Shown piece by piece: positions 28,270-36,736 of a stretch of 64,000 nucleotides of DNA (positions are counted from its first letter, which is position 1; each line of letters opens with the position of its first letter). This DNA comes from Rhodospirillaceae bacterium (GTDB taxonomy: Bacteria > Pseudomonadota > Alphaproteobacteria > Reyranellales > Reyranellaceae), in assembly GCA_009772935.1 (NCBI GenBank), contig WOUR01000019.1, forward strand, positions 1-64,000, in the 5' to 3' direction. A program made the translations under genes and the position numbers. Below the pieces are notes generated by a model. It searched no databases. It had not been told where the DNA came from and saw only the letters and a program-made list of their open reading frames with translations.

Positions 28270-28602
28270 ATGACCGACACCACCTTCTCCGTGACTTCCA
28301 ACGCGGCCAAGCGGATCGCCTTCCTGGCCTCCAAGGAGCCCAAGCCCGTCATGATGCGGGTGGCGGTCCTGGGCGGCGGATGCTCCGGCTTCCAGTACAA
28401 TTTCTCGTTCGAGGAAGCGCGCAACGACGACGACCTGGTCATCGAGCATGACGGTGCCGCCGTGCTGGTCGACGCCACGTCGCTCGAGTTCCTGAAGGGC
28501 AGCCAGCTCGACTATGTCGAGGAAATGGTTGGCGCGGCGTTCCAGGTGAAGAATCCCAACGCCACCTCCTCCTGCGGCTGCGGCAACTCGTTCAGCGTGT
28601 AA
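28270..28602 (+). CDS. erpA: Iron-sulfur cluster insertion protein (ErpA/IscA family)
   Basis: This 110-residue A-type carrier passes Fe-S clusters to apo-proteins. The three conserved cysteines are in GGGCSGFQYNF and SSCGCGNSFSV at the C-terminus. The length and the DNDDLV-like region fit ErpA/HesB. The ATG at 28270 is preferred; a GTG two codons earlier is possible. In alphaproteobacteria this gene often stands alone, as it does here, and dgt and xthA are common neighbours; an exonuclease III gene does follow about 1.2 kb downstream. Confidence 0.9.
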   Translation: MTDTTFSVTSNAAKRIAFLASKEPKPVMMRVAVLGGGCSGFQYNFSFEEARNDDDLVIEHDGAAVLVDATSLEFLKGSQLDYVEEMVGAAFQVKNPNATSSCGCGNSFSV

Positions 28603-28603
28603 G

Positions 28604-28652
28604 CCGAGCGAAGCTCGGGCTGCTGAGCGGCAGGACATTGGCAGCAATGTCC
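28604..28652 (+). terminator. Two hairpins just after erpA
   Basis: CCGAGC-GAA-GCTCGG at 28604-28618 begins one base after the stop codon. A second, GGACATTG-GCAG-CAATGTCC, lies at 28633-28652. Neither is followed by a T-run. They probably stabilise or end the erpA transcript, but the terminator call is weak. The remaining bases up to the Bug gene hold no visible gene. Confidence 0.4.
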
Positions 28653-28812
28653 GGGAGCGCCGAAGAACGAACGACCACTCCGATCCCATCGCGCCGTAGA
28701 ACGGGAGACTTCTCAATTCGAATGTGAAGCAGTCGATCCCGTCCGCTTCGCGGCTGCGGCTTCTTCTTCCCCGTCGGGCGGGCTGGTAGCGTCCAGCCGA
28801 CAGGGAGCTCCA

Positions 28813-29793
28813 ATGAACATCGGACGACGCAGCTTCGCCCTCTCGGCGGCGAGCCTTCTGGCCTTCCCCGCGACCGCACAGGAGACCTGGCCCGCCCGCC
28901 CGGTCACGCTCGTGGTGCCTTATCCGCCGGGCAATGCCGCCGACATAAGCGGCCGCCTGCTGCTCGAACCGCTCTCGACGGAGATCGGGCAGCGCCTGGT
29001 CATCGACAACCGCGCCGGCGCCTCGGGCATCATGGGCAGCGCCAGCGTCGCCCGCGCCGCGCCCAACGGCTACACCCTGCTGCTCACCTCCAATTCGCCG
29101 ATCGCCAGCGGCCCGTGGGTCACGAAGAACGTGCCCTATGTCGTCGAGCGCGACTTCACGCCGATCGCCGGCATCGCGCGTGGCGCCCTCGTCCTCCTGG
29201 CCGCGTCCGACGTGCCCGTCAGCACTACCGCCGAGTTCGTGGCCTACGTGAAGGCCAATCCCAACAAGACGAGCTACGGCTCGTTCGGCCAGGGCAATCT
29301 CAACCACCTGATCATGGAGATGCTGCGCCTGCGCCTCGGCCTCGACATGGTCCATGTCCCCTATCGCGGCAGCGGCCCGGCGCAGCTCGACCTCACGGCC
29401 GGCCGCATCCAGTTCCTGTTCGACGGCGCCCCCGGCGCGCTGGCTCGCATCAAGGCGGGACAGGCCAAGGGCCTCGCCGTCTCGACCCTCAAGCGCTCGC
29501 CCACCCTGCCCGACATGCCGACCTTGGCTGAATCGGGCCTGCCCGAGCTGCGCAGCATGGATGCCGGCGGCTGGGTCGGCCTGTTCGGCCCGGCCCAGAC
29601 ACCGGCCCCGGTCGTCGAGCGGGTCAACGGCGCGGTGCGGGCCGTCATCCCCGCGGCGCAGGCCAAACTGCTCGAACAGGGTCTGGAAACCTTCACCGTC
29701 AACAGCCCCGCCGACTTCGCCGCCTTCGTGCGCGCCGACAGCGAGAAATGGCGGCAGGTCGTGCAGGAGGCGAAGATCGAACCGCAGGACTGA
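28813..29793 (+). CDS. Bug family tripartite tricarboxylate transporter substrate-binding protein
   Basis: This 326-residue exported binding protein of the Bug/TctC family begins with a signal sequence of twin-arginine appearance (GRRSFALSAASLLAFPATA). It continues with WPARPVTLVVPYPPGNAADISGRLL, the family's N-terminal hallmark, and later LDMVHVPYRGSGPAQLDLTAGRIQF. These proteins capture carboxylates or related small molecules in the periplasm. No TctA/TctB membrane genes are adjacent, as is usual for orphan Bug proteins, so it may act as a sensor or with a distant transporter. Confidence 0.92.
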   Translation: MNIGRRSFALSAASLLAFPATAQETWPARPVTLVVPYPPGNAADISGRLLLEPLSTEIGQRLVIDNRAGASGIMGSASVARAAPNGYTLLLTSNSPIASGPWVTKNVPYVVERDFTPIAGIARGALVLLAASDVPVSTTAEFVAYVKANPNKTSYGSFGQGNLNHLIMEMLRLRLGLDMVHVPYRGSGPAQLDLTAGRIQFLFDGAPGALARIKAGQAKGLAVSTLKRSPTLPDMPTLAESGLPELRSMDAGGWVGLFGPAQTPAPVVERVNGAVRAVIPAAQAKLLEQGLETFTVNSPADFAAFVRADSEKWRQVVQEAKIEPQD

Positions 29794-29832
29794 GGCATGC
29801 TATGAGGACAGGGAGAGAGGCAGCCTGAACTC

Positions 29833-30621
29833 ATGAAAATCGCCACTTGGAACGTGAACTCCGTCCGCAAGCGCACCGGCAACCTGGTGGCGTGGCTGCA
29901 GGAGGCCAAGCCCGACATCGTCGTGCTGCAGGAGATCAAGGCACAGGAGCCGCAGTTTCCGACGCTCGAGGTCGAGGCGGCAGGCTACAAGGCGGCGATC
30001 GTGGGTCAGAAGGGGTTCAACGGCGTCGCCTTCCTGTCCCATCATGCGTTCGACGTGACGGCGCGCGCCCTGCCCGGCGCCGCCGAGGACGAGCCGGCAC
30101 GTTATGTCGAGGGGAAGGTCTACACGCCACGCGGTCCGCTGACAGTCGGTGGCCTCTACCTACCCAACGGCAATCCGGTCGGCACCGAGAAGTTCGCCTA
30201 CAAGCTCGCCTGGATGGAGCGGCTGCTCGGCCACGCCCGCGAGCTGTTGGCCCGCGAGGAGATGTTCGTGCTGTGCGGAGACTACAATGTCTGCCCGACC
30301 GACATGGACGTTTTCGATCCCAAGGCCTTCGCCGGCGACGCGCTCTGCCAGCCCGAATCGCGGGCGGCGTTCCGCAAGCTGCTCAATCTCGGCCTGACCG
30401 ACGCGGTGCGGGCGTTCCATCCCGACGGCGAGCAGTACACGTTCTGGGATTATCAGGCCGGCGCCTGGGCCAAGGGCAACGGGCTGCGCATCGACCACCT
30501 GCTTCTGTCGCCGCAGGCCGCAGACCGGCTCACCGCCGTCGGCATCGACAAGGCCGAGCGCGGCAAGACGGAGCCATCGGACCACGTCCCGGTGTGGTGC
30601 GAGTTGGACGTGGCGGCTTGA
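29833..30621 (+). CDS. xthA: Exodeoxyribonuclease III (AP endonuclease family 1)
   Basis: This 262-residue DNA repair nuclease cuts at abasic sites and degrades DNA 3' to 5'. The catalytic residues are visible: Asn in TWNVNSVRKR, Glu in VLQEIKAQEPQFP, Asp and Asn in CGDYNVCPTDMDV, and the C-terminal SDHVPVWCELD. The length and start are typical. It stands as a single gene and ends 24 bases before a palindromic repeat element that separates it from a convergent SDR gene. Confidence 0.95.
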   Translation: MKIATWNVNSVRKRTGNLVAWLQEAKPDIVVLQEIKAQEPQFPTLEVEAAGYKAAIVGQKGFNGVAFLSHHAFDVTARALPGAAEDEPARYVEGKVYTPRGPLTVGGLYLPNGNPVGTEKFAYKLAWMERLLGHARELLAREEMFVLCGDYNVCPTDMDVFDPKAFAGDALCQPESRAAFRKLLNLGLTDAVRAFHPDGEQYTFWDYQAGAWAKGNGLRIDHLLLSPQAADRLTAVGIDKAERGKTEPSDHVPVWCELDVAA

Positions 30622-30645
30622 TCCGGAAGAGTGGTTTAGCAAAAT

Positions 30646-30701
30646 CCCCGTCGTCCTGAGCGGAGCCGCCCGAAGGGCGGCGCAGTCGAAGGACGACGGG
30701 A
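30646..30701. repeat. Dispersed palindromic element, second copy
   Basis: CCCGTCGTCC (30647-30656) and GGACGACGGG (30691-30700) are perfect inverted ends. Between them lie GAGCGGAGC and a smaller GCCGCCC/GGGCGGC hairpin. The sequence is nearly the same as the right arm of the element at 4570-4627. It again sits between the stops of two convergent genes, xthA and an SDR, as a bidirectional terminator would. Confidence 0.8.
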
Positions 30702-30722
30702 TATTCTATCATTTCCGCGTAG

Positions 30723-31490
30723 TTACTCCGCGCCGGCGCCGATGACGCCGCCGTCGGCGATGATGCACTGGCCGCAAATGAAGTTCCCGGCCTTGGAGGC
30801 CAGGAACACCGCGACGCCGCCGATGTCGTCGGGCTGTCCGATGCGCTTCAGGGCCGCCTTGTTCTCCTGAGCGGCGCGGATCTGCGGATTGTCCCACAGT
30901 GCCTTGGCGAAGTCGGTCTGGATCAGGCCGGGCGCGATGGCGTTGACGCGGATGTTGTGCTTGCCCCACTCCATGGCCAGCGACTTCACCAGCGAGAGAT
31001 CGGCCGCCTTGCTCATGTTGTAGGCCGCGATATGCGCCGAGCCGACCAGCGCGCCGATCGACGAGACGATGATGAAAGCGCCGTCCCTCCGTTCCGCCAT
31101 CTCCGGGCCGACCATGTTCATCAGCCACAGGTTCGACATCACGTTGTTCTGCATGATCTTCTGGAACACCTCGTCCTTCAGGCCGCTGAGCGGGCCGAAA
31201 TACGGGTTGGAGGCGGCGTTGCAGACCATGATGTCGATGCGGCCATAGGCCTTTCGCGCCTCGGCGACCAGGTTCTCCAACTGGGCCTTGTCGGAGATGC
31301 TGGCGGCGACCGCCGTGGCCTCGCCGCCCTTCTCCTTGATCCCCTTCACCACCTCCTCGCAGGCCGGCAGCTTGCGGCTGGACACCACGACCTTGGCGCC
31401 ATGGGCGGCCATCTGCTCGCAAATGGAGCGGCCGATGCCACGGCTGCCGCCGGTCACCACGGCCACCTTGCCGGAAAGATCGAACATCAT
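30723..31490 (-). CDS. SDR family oxidoreductase
   Basis: This 255-residue short-chain dehydrogenase shows VTGGSRGIGRSICE (cofactor loop), CNAASNPYFG, the catalytic Ser in IVSSIGALVGSAHI and Tyr/Lys in AYNMSKAA, and PGLIQTDFAKAL. The ATG at 31490 has GAGGAG seven bases upstream; the ATG immediately after it is also possible. Relatives are usually annotated as glucose/ribitol dehydrogenase-like or DHRS4-like proteins with broad carbonyl specificity. The substrate is not evident. Confidence 0.92.
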   Translation of the reverse strand: MMFDLSGKVAVVTGGSRGIGRSICEQMAAHGAKVVVSSRKLPACEEVVKGIKEKGGEATAVAASISDKAQLENLVAEARKAYGRIDIMVCNAASNPYFGPLSGLKDEVFQKIMQNNVMSNLWLMNMVGPEMAERRDGAFIIVSSIGALVGSAHIAAYNMSKAADLSLVKSLAMEWGKHNIRVNAIAPGLIQTDFAKALWDNPQIRAAQENKAALKRIGQPDDIGGVAVFLASKAGNFICGQCIIADGGVIGAGAE

Positions 31491-31672
31491 CGGTCGTCTC
31501 CTCGTTTTCCTGTCAGCAATGCAATCGCCCCAACATGAACCGGCCAGGGAAATTGGTCGATAGGCATGAGTTTCTCCAGTCGGCACTGCGTCGGCTGAAC
31601 ACGCCCTCCCCCGTGCCCGGCCGAATGATGGTATCTGGGACGTTCAACGGCTTCGTCGGGGGAGGAACGTCG

Positions 31673-32428
31673 ATGGTGTATCTGGAGCTGAGCATAGGCT
31701 GGAAACTAGTGCTGGCGGTTTGCGTCCCGGCCCTGTTGGCGATCGTCATCCTCACGGCGGAAGCCCGTGGTCCGCTCTCGGCGTCGATCCAGTCCTGCAA
31801 GGGCGTGGTGGCGCCCTATTTCAACGGCATCGCCATGCTGTTCAGCCTCTCTGCCGCGCTGCTGGCGAGCGATGCGTGGCAGAAGGACGTCCAGGCCCGC
31901 CGCTTCGTGACCGGTGAGACCAATGCCGCGCGCCTGATCGCCCACACCGCACACGCCATGGGCGTCACGGCAGCCGTGATCCCGAAACTCAGGACCTACC
32001 TCGAAGCCTCCAGCGGCGAGATGGATCGCGGGACGGTGATCCGGGCGGCCCGCGGCAAGACCGAGAACGCGTTCGACGACCTCTTGGGCGCGATCGTACG
32101 GGAGGCCGGCCTTGATTCCTCGTCGCGGGCGATCCTGATCGGCGAGGCCCAGACCATGATGAGGGCGCGGGAGGACAGGGTGCATCTCGCCAGCGATGCC
32201 ACGGTGCCGCTCAAGGGCCTCGCCATTTTGATCTTCGGGGCGATCACCCAGATCGCCCTGATGCTCGTGCATCTCGGCCAGAGACGGCCGATGAGGGTCG
32301 CCTTGAGCCTGTTCACGGTGTCCTTCAGCATCTGCCTGGTCCTCACAGCGATCTTCGGGGCGCCCTTCCAGGTCTTCATGCCGCACCAGCCCGGGGCCGC
32401 GCTGAGCGAGGTCCTAAGAGGCCTATAG
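31673..32428 (+). CDS. DUF4239-like membrane protein
   Basis: This 251-residue protein has four predicted membrane helices, two near the N-terminus (VLAVCVPALLAIVILTA and GIAMLFSLSAALLAS) and two at the C-terminus (GLAILIFGAITQIALMLVHL and ALSLFTVSFSICLVLTAIF). A soluble helical segment lies between them. This layout resembles DUF4239/bestrophin-like proteins of unknown role. The ATG at 31673 is chosen for its GGGGGAGG site; the frame continues upstream to 31535 without support. Confidence 0.65.
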   Translation: MVYLELSIGWKLVLAVCVPALLAIVILTAEARGPLSASIQSCKGVVAPYFNGIAMLFSLSAALLASDAWQKDVQARRFVTGETNAARLIAHTAHAMGVTAAVIPKLRTYLEASSGEMDRGTVIRAARGKTENAFDDLLGAIVREAGLDSSSRAILIGEAQTMMRAREDRVHLASDATVPLKGLAILIFGAITQIALMLVHLGQRRPMRVALSLFTVSFSICLVLTAIFGAPFQVFMPHQPGAALSEVLRGL

Positions 32429-32456
32429 GGAGTCCGCAGGAGCGGACAGCCCCTCA

Positions 32457-33710
32457 TCACCGCGTCAGCAGCGCGATCAGCTCGACATGCGCGGACCAGA
32501 GGAACTGGTCGATGGGCATGAGTTTTTCCAGCCGGTAGCCGCCATCCTGCAGGGTGCGGACGTCGCGGGCGAAGCTGGCGGGGTCGCAGGAGCCGTAGAC
32601 GATGCGCTTGACCTTGGAGGCGGCGAGCTCGGCGCATTGCGCGGCCGCACCGGCGCGCGGCGGGTCGAGCACGACGGCATCGAAGGCCGCGAGTTCGGCG
32701 GTACTCAATGGCCGACGGAACAGATCGCGCAGTTGCACGGTCACGCGGTTGCCGCCCAGCTTGCGCGCCGCGGCATCGACGGCGGCGACCGACGGGCGGT
32801 CGTACTCGAACAGGCTGAGACGGCCCGGCTTGCCGAGCGACAGCGCGCCGATGCCGGCGAACAGGTCGGCGAGATGCTTCGCCTCCCCCGCCCAGGCGTT
32901 GACCCCAGCGCGCATCACCAGCTCGGCGCGCTTGGTCGCCTGCAGGAACGCGCCCGGCGGCGGCTCGATCACGATGTCGCCCAGGATGAGCTGCGGCGTG
33001 CGGCGCACCAGCACCGGCTCGGCCGTCGCGCGATCGCCCCAGCTCACGCGCGCGAGGTCGGCGCTTTCGGCCAGCGCGATCAGCGCCTCGCGGATCGGCA
33101 GGGTCAGGTCGAAGCGCCGGTGCGGGCGGATCAGCACGTCGAGGCCGGTATCGGTCTCGTTGACCACGGCATCGGCCGAGGTGCCGTCGCGCAGGATGGC
33201 GGCCATCGCCGTGCGTAGGGACGCGAGGACCGCGTTGATCCTGGGTCGCGCCACGACGCAGGTGTCGATGTCGATGACGCTCTGGCTCGCCCGTTCGTGG
33301 AAGCCGGCTAGAACCCGCTTGCCCTCGCGCCGCAGCACGATGTCGGCGCGCCGGCGTTCGCCCGGCTCGCAGGTGACGGGCGCCTCGAAGCGCGGGGCCT
33401 TCACGCCGCGCTGCGCCAGCGCCCTGGCGATCAGCTCACTCTTCCAGCCGGTGTAGATATCGCGCCGCCAGTGCTGGAGCGCGCAGCCGCCGCAGGTGCC
33501 GAAGTGCGGGCATGGTGGCGTCTCGCGGTGGCGCGACGGCGCCAACACTTCGAGCAGCTCGCAGGCGATGCCGTCGCCGCGCCTGTCGAGCGGTTCGGCC
33601 TCGACCGTCTCGGCCGGCAGACAATAGGGCACGAAGTAGCGCTTACCTTCGAGATCGGCGACGCCGTCGCCGCGAACGCCGACTTCCAGGATGTCGAGTG
33701 TGAGACTCAT
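32457..33710 (-). CDS. RNA (uracil-5-)-methyltransferase family protein (TrmA/RumA type)
   Basis: This 417-residue class I methyltransferase should methylate a uridine at C5 in rRNA or tRNA. An N-terminal TRAM-like domain precedes a [4Fe-4S] motif (CPHFGTCGGCALQHW plus a later Cys). The SAM-binding region is ADLFAGIGALSL, DPPRAG follows, and the catalytic Cys is in IVYGSCDPASFARD. The cluster motif is that of RlmD/RlmC-type enzymes; which rRNA position is modified cannot be decided here. It is the last gene of a four-gene minus-strand run. Confidence 0.92.
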   Translation of the reverse strand: MSLTLDILEVGVRGDGVADLEGKRYFVPYCLPAETVEAEPLDRRGDGIACELLEVLAPSRHRETPPCPHFGTCGGCALQHWRRDIYTGWKSELIARALAQRGVKAPRFEAPVTCEPGERRRADIVLRREGKRVLAGFHERASQSVIDIDTCVVARPRINAVLASLRTAMAAILRDGTSADAVVNETDTGLDVLIRPHRRFDLTLPIREALIALAESADLARVSWGDRATAEPVLVRRTPQLILGDIVIEPPPGAFLQATKRAELVMRAGVNAWAGEAKHLADLFAGIGALSLGKPGRLSLFEYDRPSVAAVDAAARKLGGNRVTVQLRDLFRRPLSTAELAAFDAVVLDPPRAGAAAQCAELAASKVKRIVYGSCDPASFARDVRTLQDGGYRLEKLMPIDQFLWSAHVELIALLTR

Positions 33711-33718
33711 GACGGGCC

Positions 33719-34720
33719 TCAGCCCAGCCAGCTCTTCGCCGGCCTCATCTCACCGACCAGCAGGCCGACGACGTTCTTGATCTGCGGATGCAGCACCTCT
33801 TCGCGCTGCCCCGCCGGCAGCACGCCGAGATGATCCAGCAGCGCCGCCATCGCGACTTCGGCCGCGCGGCCCGCGCCGTCCCACACCTTGAGGGCCACGC
33901 CGAGTCCGAGCGTCGGCAGCATGCCGCAGAACACGCCCTCGGCGCCGGTCTTCACCTGGATCACGCCCGGCGCGGCTTCGTTGATGCGGGTGCAGAAGCG
34001 GCCGCTGCCGGCCACCATGAAGGGCTCAGCGTTCATCGCCTTGCGGATGCGGTTGGCGGCGTCGGCGCGCTTGCTGGACAGGCGCGACGGATCGGCCATC
34101 GCGGCCATCGCCTGCGCCAGGCTCTTGAGCGGCGTCGCGAGCGTCGGGATCCCGCAGCCATCGGTGCCGTGCGCAAAGGCGTCGGCGTCGAGGCCGCACA
34201 GCGCGCTCATCGTCTCGCGCAGCCGGCGCTGCACCGGATGATCGTACTTGATGTAGCCCTTGGTCGGCTCGCCATAGTGCACAGCCGTCGTCAGGAAGCC
34301 GCTGTGCTTGCCCGAGCAGTTGTTGAACGCCGGCGTCGGCAGGATATTGGCCCGGGCCAGCGCCTCGATGCTCGACTGCAGGCGTGGAGGATGGGTGCCG
34401 CACTCGAGATCGGCTTCGCTGAGGCCCACCTTCGCCAGCCAGGCACGCACCGTCTCGACATGCCGCGTCTCGCCGCTGTGCGAGGCGCAGGACAGCGCGA
34501 CGTGCTCGTCGCCCAGGCCGAAGCGCTCGACCGCGCCGCTCTCGACAAAGGCCATCGCCTGGATCGGCTTGTTGGCCGAGCGCGGCAGGATCGCGGCGTC
34601 GATGTCACCCCATGACTCGACCACGGTGCCATCGGCCCTCACCACTGCGGCGATGCCCTCGTGGCGGCTCTCGACGACCGGCCCGCGCGTGACCTCGATG
34701 ACGACAGGGCCACGGCTCAT
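33719..34720 (-). CDS. L-asparaginase, class 3 (Rhizobium etli ReAV type)
   Basis: This 333-residue asparaginase belongs to the group with a serine beta-lactamase-like fold. The active-site SxxK is visible as RSANKPIQAMA. The metal-site residues are in NNCSGKHSGFL (Cys and Lys) and GTDGCGIPTLATPL (second Cys). It hydrolyses asparagine to aspartate and ammonia. Its ATG overlaps the stop of the PP2C gene (ATGA), and the methyltransferase follows after eight bases, so all are one transcript. Confidence 0.9.
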   Translation of the reverse strand: MSRGPVVIEVTRGPVVESRHEGIAAVVRADGTVVESWGDIDAAILPRSANKPIQAMAFVESGAVERFGLGDEHVALSCASHSGETRHVETVRAWLAKVGLSEADLECGTHPPRLQSSIEALARANILPTPAFNNCSGKHSGFLTTAVHYGEPTKGYIKYDHPVQRRLRETMSALCGLDADAFAHGTDGCGIPTLATPLKSLAQAMAAMADPSRLSSKRADAANRIRKAMNAEPFMVAGSGRFCTRINEAAPGVIQVKTGAEGVFCGMLPTLGLGVALKVWDGAGRAAEVAMAALLDHLGVLPAGQREEVLHPQIKNVVGLLVGEMRPAKSWLG

Positions 34721-35424
34721 CGCACTCGCTCCAGCTTTACCACGGTGATGTTGTCCTGGTGCCCCTTGGCCGTCGCCAGCACCGCCGCAATGATGCGATC
34801 CACCGGAAGCGACGCCTGCGCAAGAAGCTCTTCATTCGTCAGACTGTGAACGCCGTCGCTGCAAACCAGCAGGCGCGCGTCGGGGCCCAGCCGGCGGCTG
34901 CCCCGGTCGACCAGGGTCAGCGGCTCGCCCATCACCGCCTCGCGCAAGGTATGACGGCCCGGATGATTTTCGGCATCCTCGGCCGAGAGCATGCCGCGGG
35001 CGACCAGCGCGTCGATCTGCGGCGCCATCGAATGATCGGCGTTCAGGCGGACGATCTTGCCCGCCTCGACCAGGTAGAAGGGCGAATCGCCGACGCTGAT
35101 CCAGCCCACCTCATCCCCGCGCAGCCGGGCCGCGACCAGGGTGGCGCCCATGCCGGTGAGTTCGTGCCGGGCGAGCGCGCCGCGGCCGACCGCCTGATTG
35201 GCGTCGCGCAGGCCGTCATCCAGCCCGCCGCCCTGCTCCACCGCATGGATGAAGGCGTCGACCGTGAGCTGGCTCGCGACCGCGCCGCCGGCATGGCCGC
35301 CCATCCCGTCGGCCACCACCGCCAGCAGCGAACCATCTCCCAGCGTCACCAGACGCCAACTGTCTTCCTGGTAAGGACGGGCGCCCTGATGCTGGCCGCC
35401 CTCGCCCCGCCACCGCGTCGTCAT
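34717..35424 (-). CDS. PP2C family protein serine/threonine phosphatase
   Basis: This 235-residue stand-alone phosphatase of the Stp1/PrpC kind depends on Mn/Mg. Metal-binding motifs are ADGMGGHAGGAVAS, WISVGDSPFYL and LLVCSDGVHSL, with the final Asp in QDNITVV. It should remove phosphate from Ser/Thr of unknown target proteins. No Hanks-type kinase gene lies beside it. It is tied to the asparaginase gene by a four-base overlap and to the P450 gene by a 16-base gap. Confidence 0.92.
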   Translation of the reverse strand: MTTRWRGEGGQHQGARPYQEDSWRLVTLGDGSLLAVVADGMGGHAGGAVASQLTVDAFIHAVEQGGGLDDGLRDANQAVGRGALARHELTGMGATLVAARLRGDEVGWISVGDSPFYLVEAGKIVRLNADHSMAPQIDALVARGMLSAEDAENHPGRHTLREAVMGEPLTLVDRGSRRLGPDARLLVCSDGVHSLTNEELLAQASLPVDRIIAAVLATAKGHQDNITVVKLERVR

Positions 35425-35440
35425 GTCTTTTGAGAGTCCT

Positions 35441-36676
35441 TCAGTGCCAGACCGCCGGGAGCTTGCTGAGGCCGCGCAGGGTGAAGCTGCGACGCCAGGC
35501 CGGCGTGTCCTTCTCGGGCAGGGTGAGATTCGGCATGCGCTCGATCAGCGCCGCGAACACCAACTCGGCTTCGAGCCGCGCAAGCTGCGCGCCCAGGCAG
35601 TGATGGATGCCGCCGCCGAACGACATCGGCCGCACATGCTCCCGGCCGACATCGAGACGGTCGGGATCGGGATATTGCGCCGGATCGCGGTTGGCCGCCC
35701 CCAGCAGGGCGACGATGCTCTGCTCGGCGCCGATCGTCACGCCGCCCAGTTCGACTTCGGCATGGGTCACGCGGCCGGTGATCTGCACCGAGGAGTCGTA
35801 GCGCAGCAGCTCCTCGACCGCGTTGGGAATCAGCGACGGGTCGGCCTTGAGCCGCTCCCACTGGTCGGGGTTGCGGTGCAAAGCCAGCAAGCCGTTGCCG
35901 ATCAGGTTGGTGGTGGTCTCGTGTCCCGCACCGAAGAGCAGGCCGATGTTTGCCTGCAGTTCCTCGGCCGAAAGCTTGTCGCCCGCTTCCTCGGCCCTCA
36001 CCAGTTCGGTCGTGAGATCGTCACGTGGTTCACGGCGGCGCAACTCGCACAGCTGGTTGAAATAGACCGCGGCCATCTGGGTGTTGCGGTTGGCCTGGTC
36101 GAGCTCCTCGCGCGTCATCGGAACCGGTTCGAGGATGCGGCCGTTGACGTTGCTGCCCGCCAGGAACGGGGCGCGGTGCTCTTCGGGAATGCCCAGCATG
36201 TCGCAGATCACGATGACCGGCAGGCGATGAGCCAGGTCGCGCATCACGTCCATCTCGCCCTTGTCGGCGACCCTGTCGAGCTGTTCGTCCACCAGTTCCT
36301 TGATGCGTGGCCGCATGTCGGCGACGCGGCGGGCGGTGAAGGCCTTGGTGACCAGTCCGCGCAGGCGCGTGTGGTCGGGCGGGTCCTGCACCAGCATCGT
36401 CTTCGCGAGGCTCGCCACGGCGGGCTCGTTCATGCGGTCTTCGCCGTAGCGGCGCCGCATGTTGCCTTCGAAGTCCTTGCCGAAGCGCCTGTCGCGCAGC
36501 GAGAGCGCGACGTCCTCGTAGCGGGTGATCAGCCAGAAGCCCTGCGGAGTCTTCAGCACCGGGGCGGCTTCGCGCAGCCGACGATAGAAGGGATAGGGAT
36601 CGGCGATGAAGGCCGGGTCGAGCGGATTGAACTCGAGGTCCTTCGCAGGTGCGGTGGGCTGGGCGATGGTGTCCAT
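35441..36676 (-). CDS. Cytochrome P450
   Basis: This is a soluble bacterial P450 of 411 residues. The I-helix reads GAGHETTTNLIGNG, the K-helix ExxR is in EELLRYDSSVQ, and the heme-binding loop is SFGGGIHHCLGAQLAR with the ligand Cys. Such enzymes hydroxylate lipophilic substrates using ferredoxin and a reductase, none of which is adjacent. It is the first gene of the minus-strand run and is divergent from an acyl-CoA synthetase (60 bases between starts), so a fatty-acid-like or terpenoid substrate is possible but unproven. Confidence 0.95.
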   Translation of the reverse strand: MDTIAQPTAPAKDLEFNPLDPAFIADPYPFYRRLREAAPVLKTPQGFWLITRYEDVALSLRDRRFGKDFEGNMRRRYGEDRMNEPAVASLAKTMLVQDPPDHTRLRGLVTKAFTARRVADMRPRIKELVDEQLDRVADKGEMDVMRDLAHRLPVIVICDMLGIPEEHRAPFLAGSNVNGRILEPVPMTREELDQANRNTQMAAVYFNQLCELRRREPRDDLTTELVRAEEAGDKLSAEELQANIGLLFGAGHETTTNLIGNGLLALHRNPDQWERLKADPSLIPNAVEELLRYDSSVQITGRVTHAEVELGGVTIGAEQSIVALLGAANRDPAQYPDPDRLDVGREHVRPMSFGGGIHHCLGAQLARLEAELVFAALIERMPNLTLPEKDTPAWRRSFTLRGLSKLPAVWH

Positions 36677-36736
36677 CCCTCCCCCTTACCACGAAGCCCC
36701 TTGCCGCGCGAACGAACGAGCCCCTAGCATCGCCCC

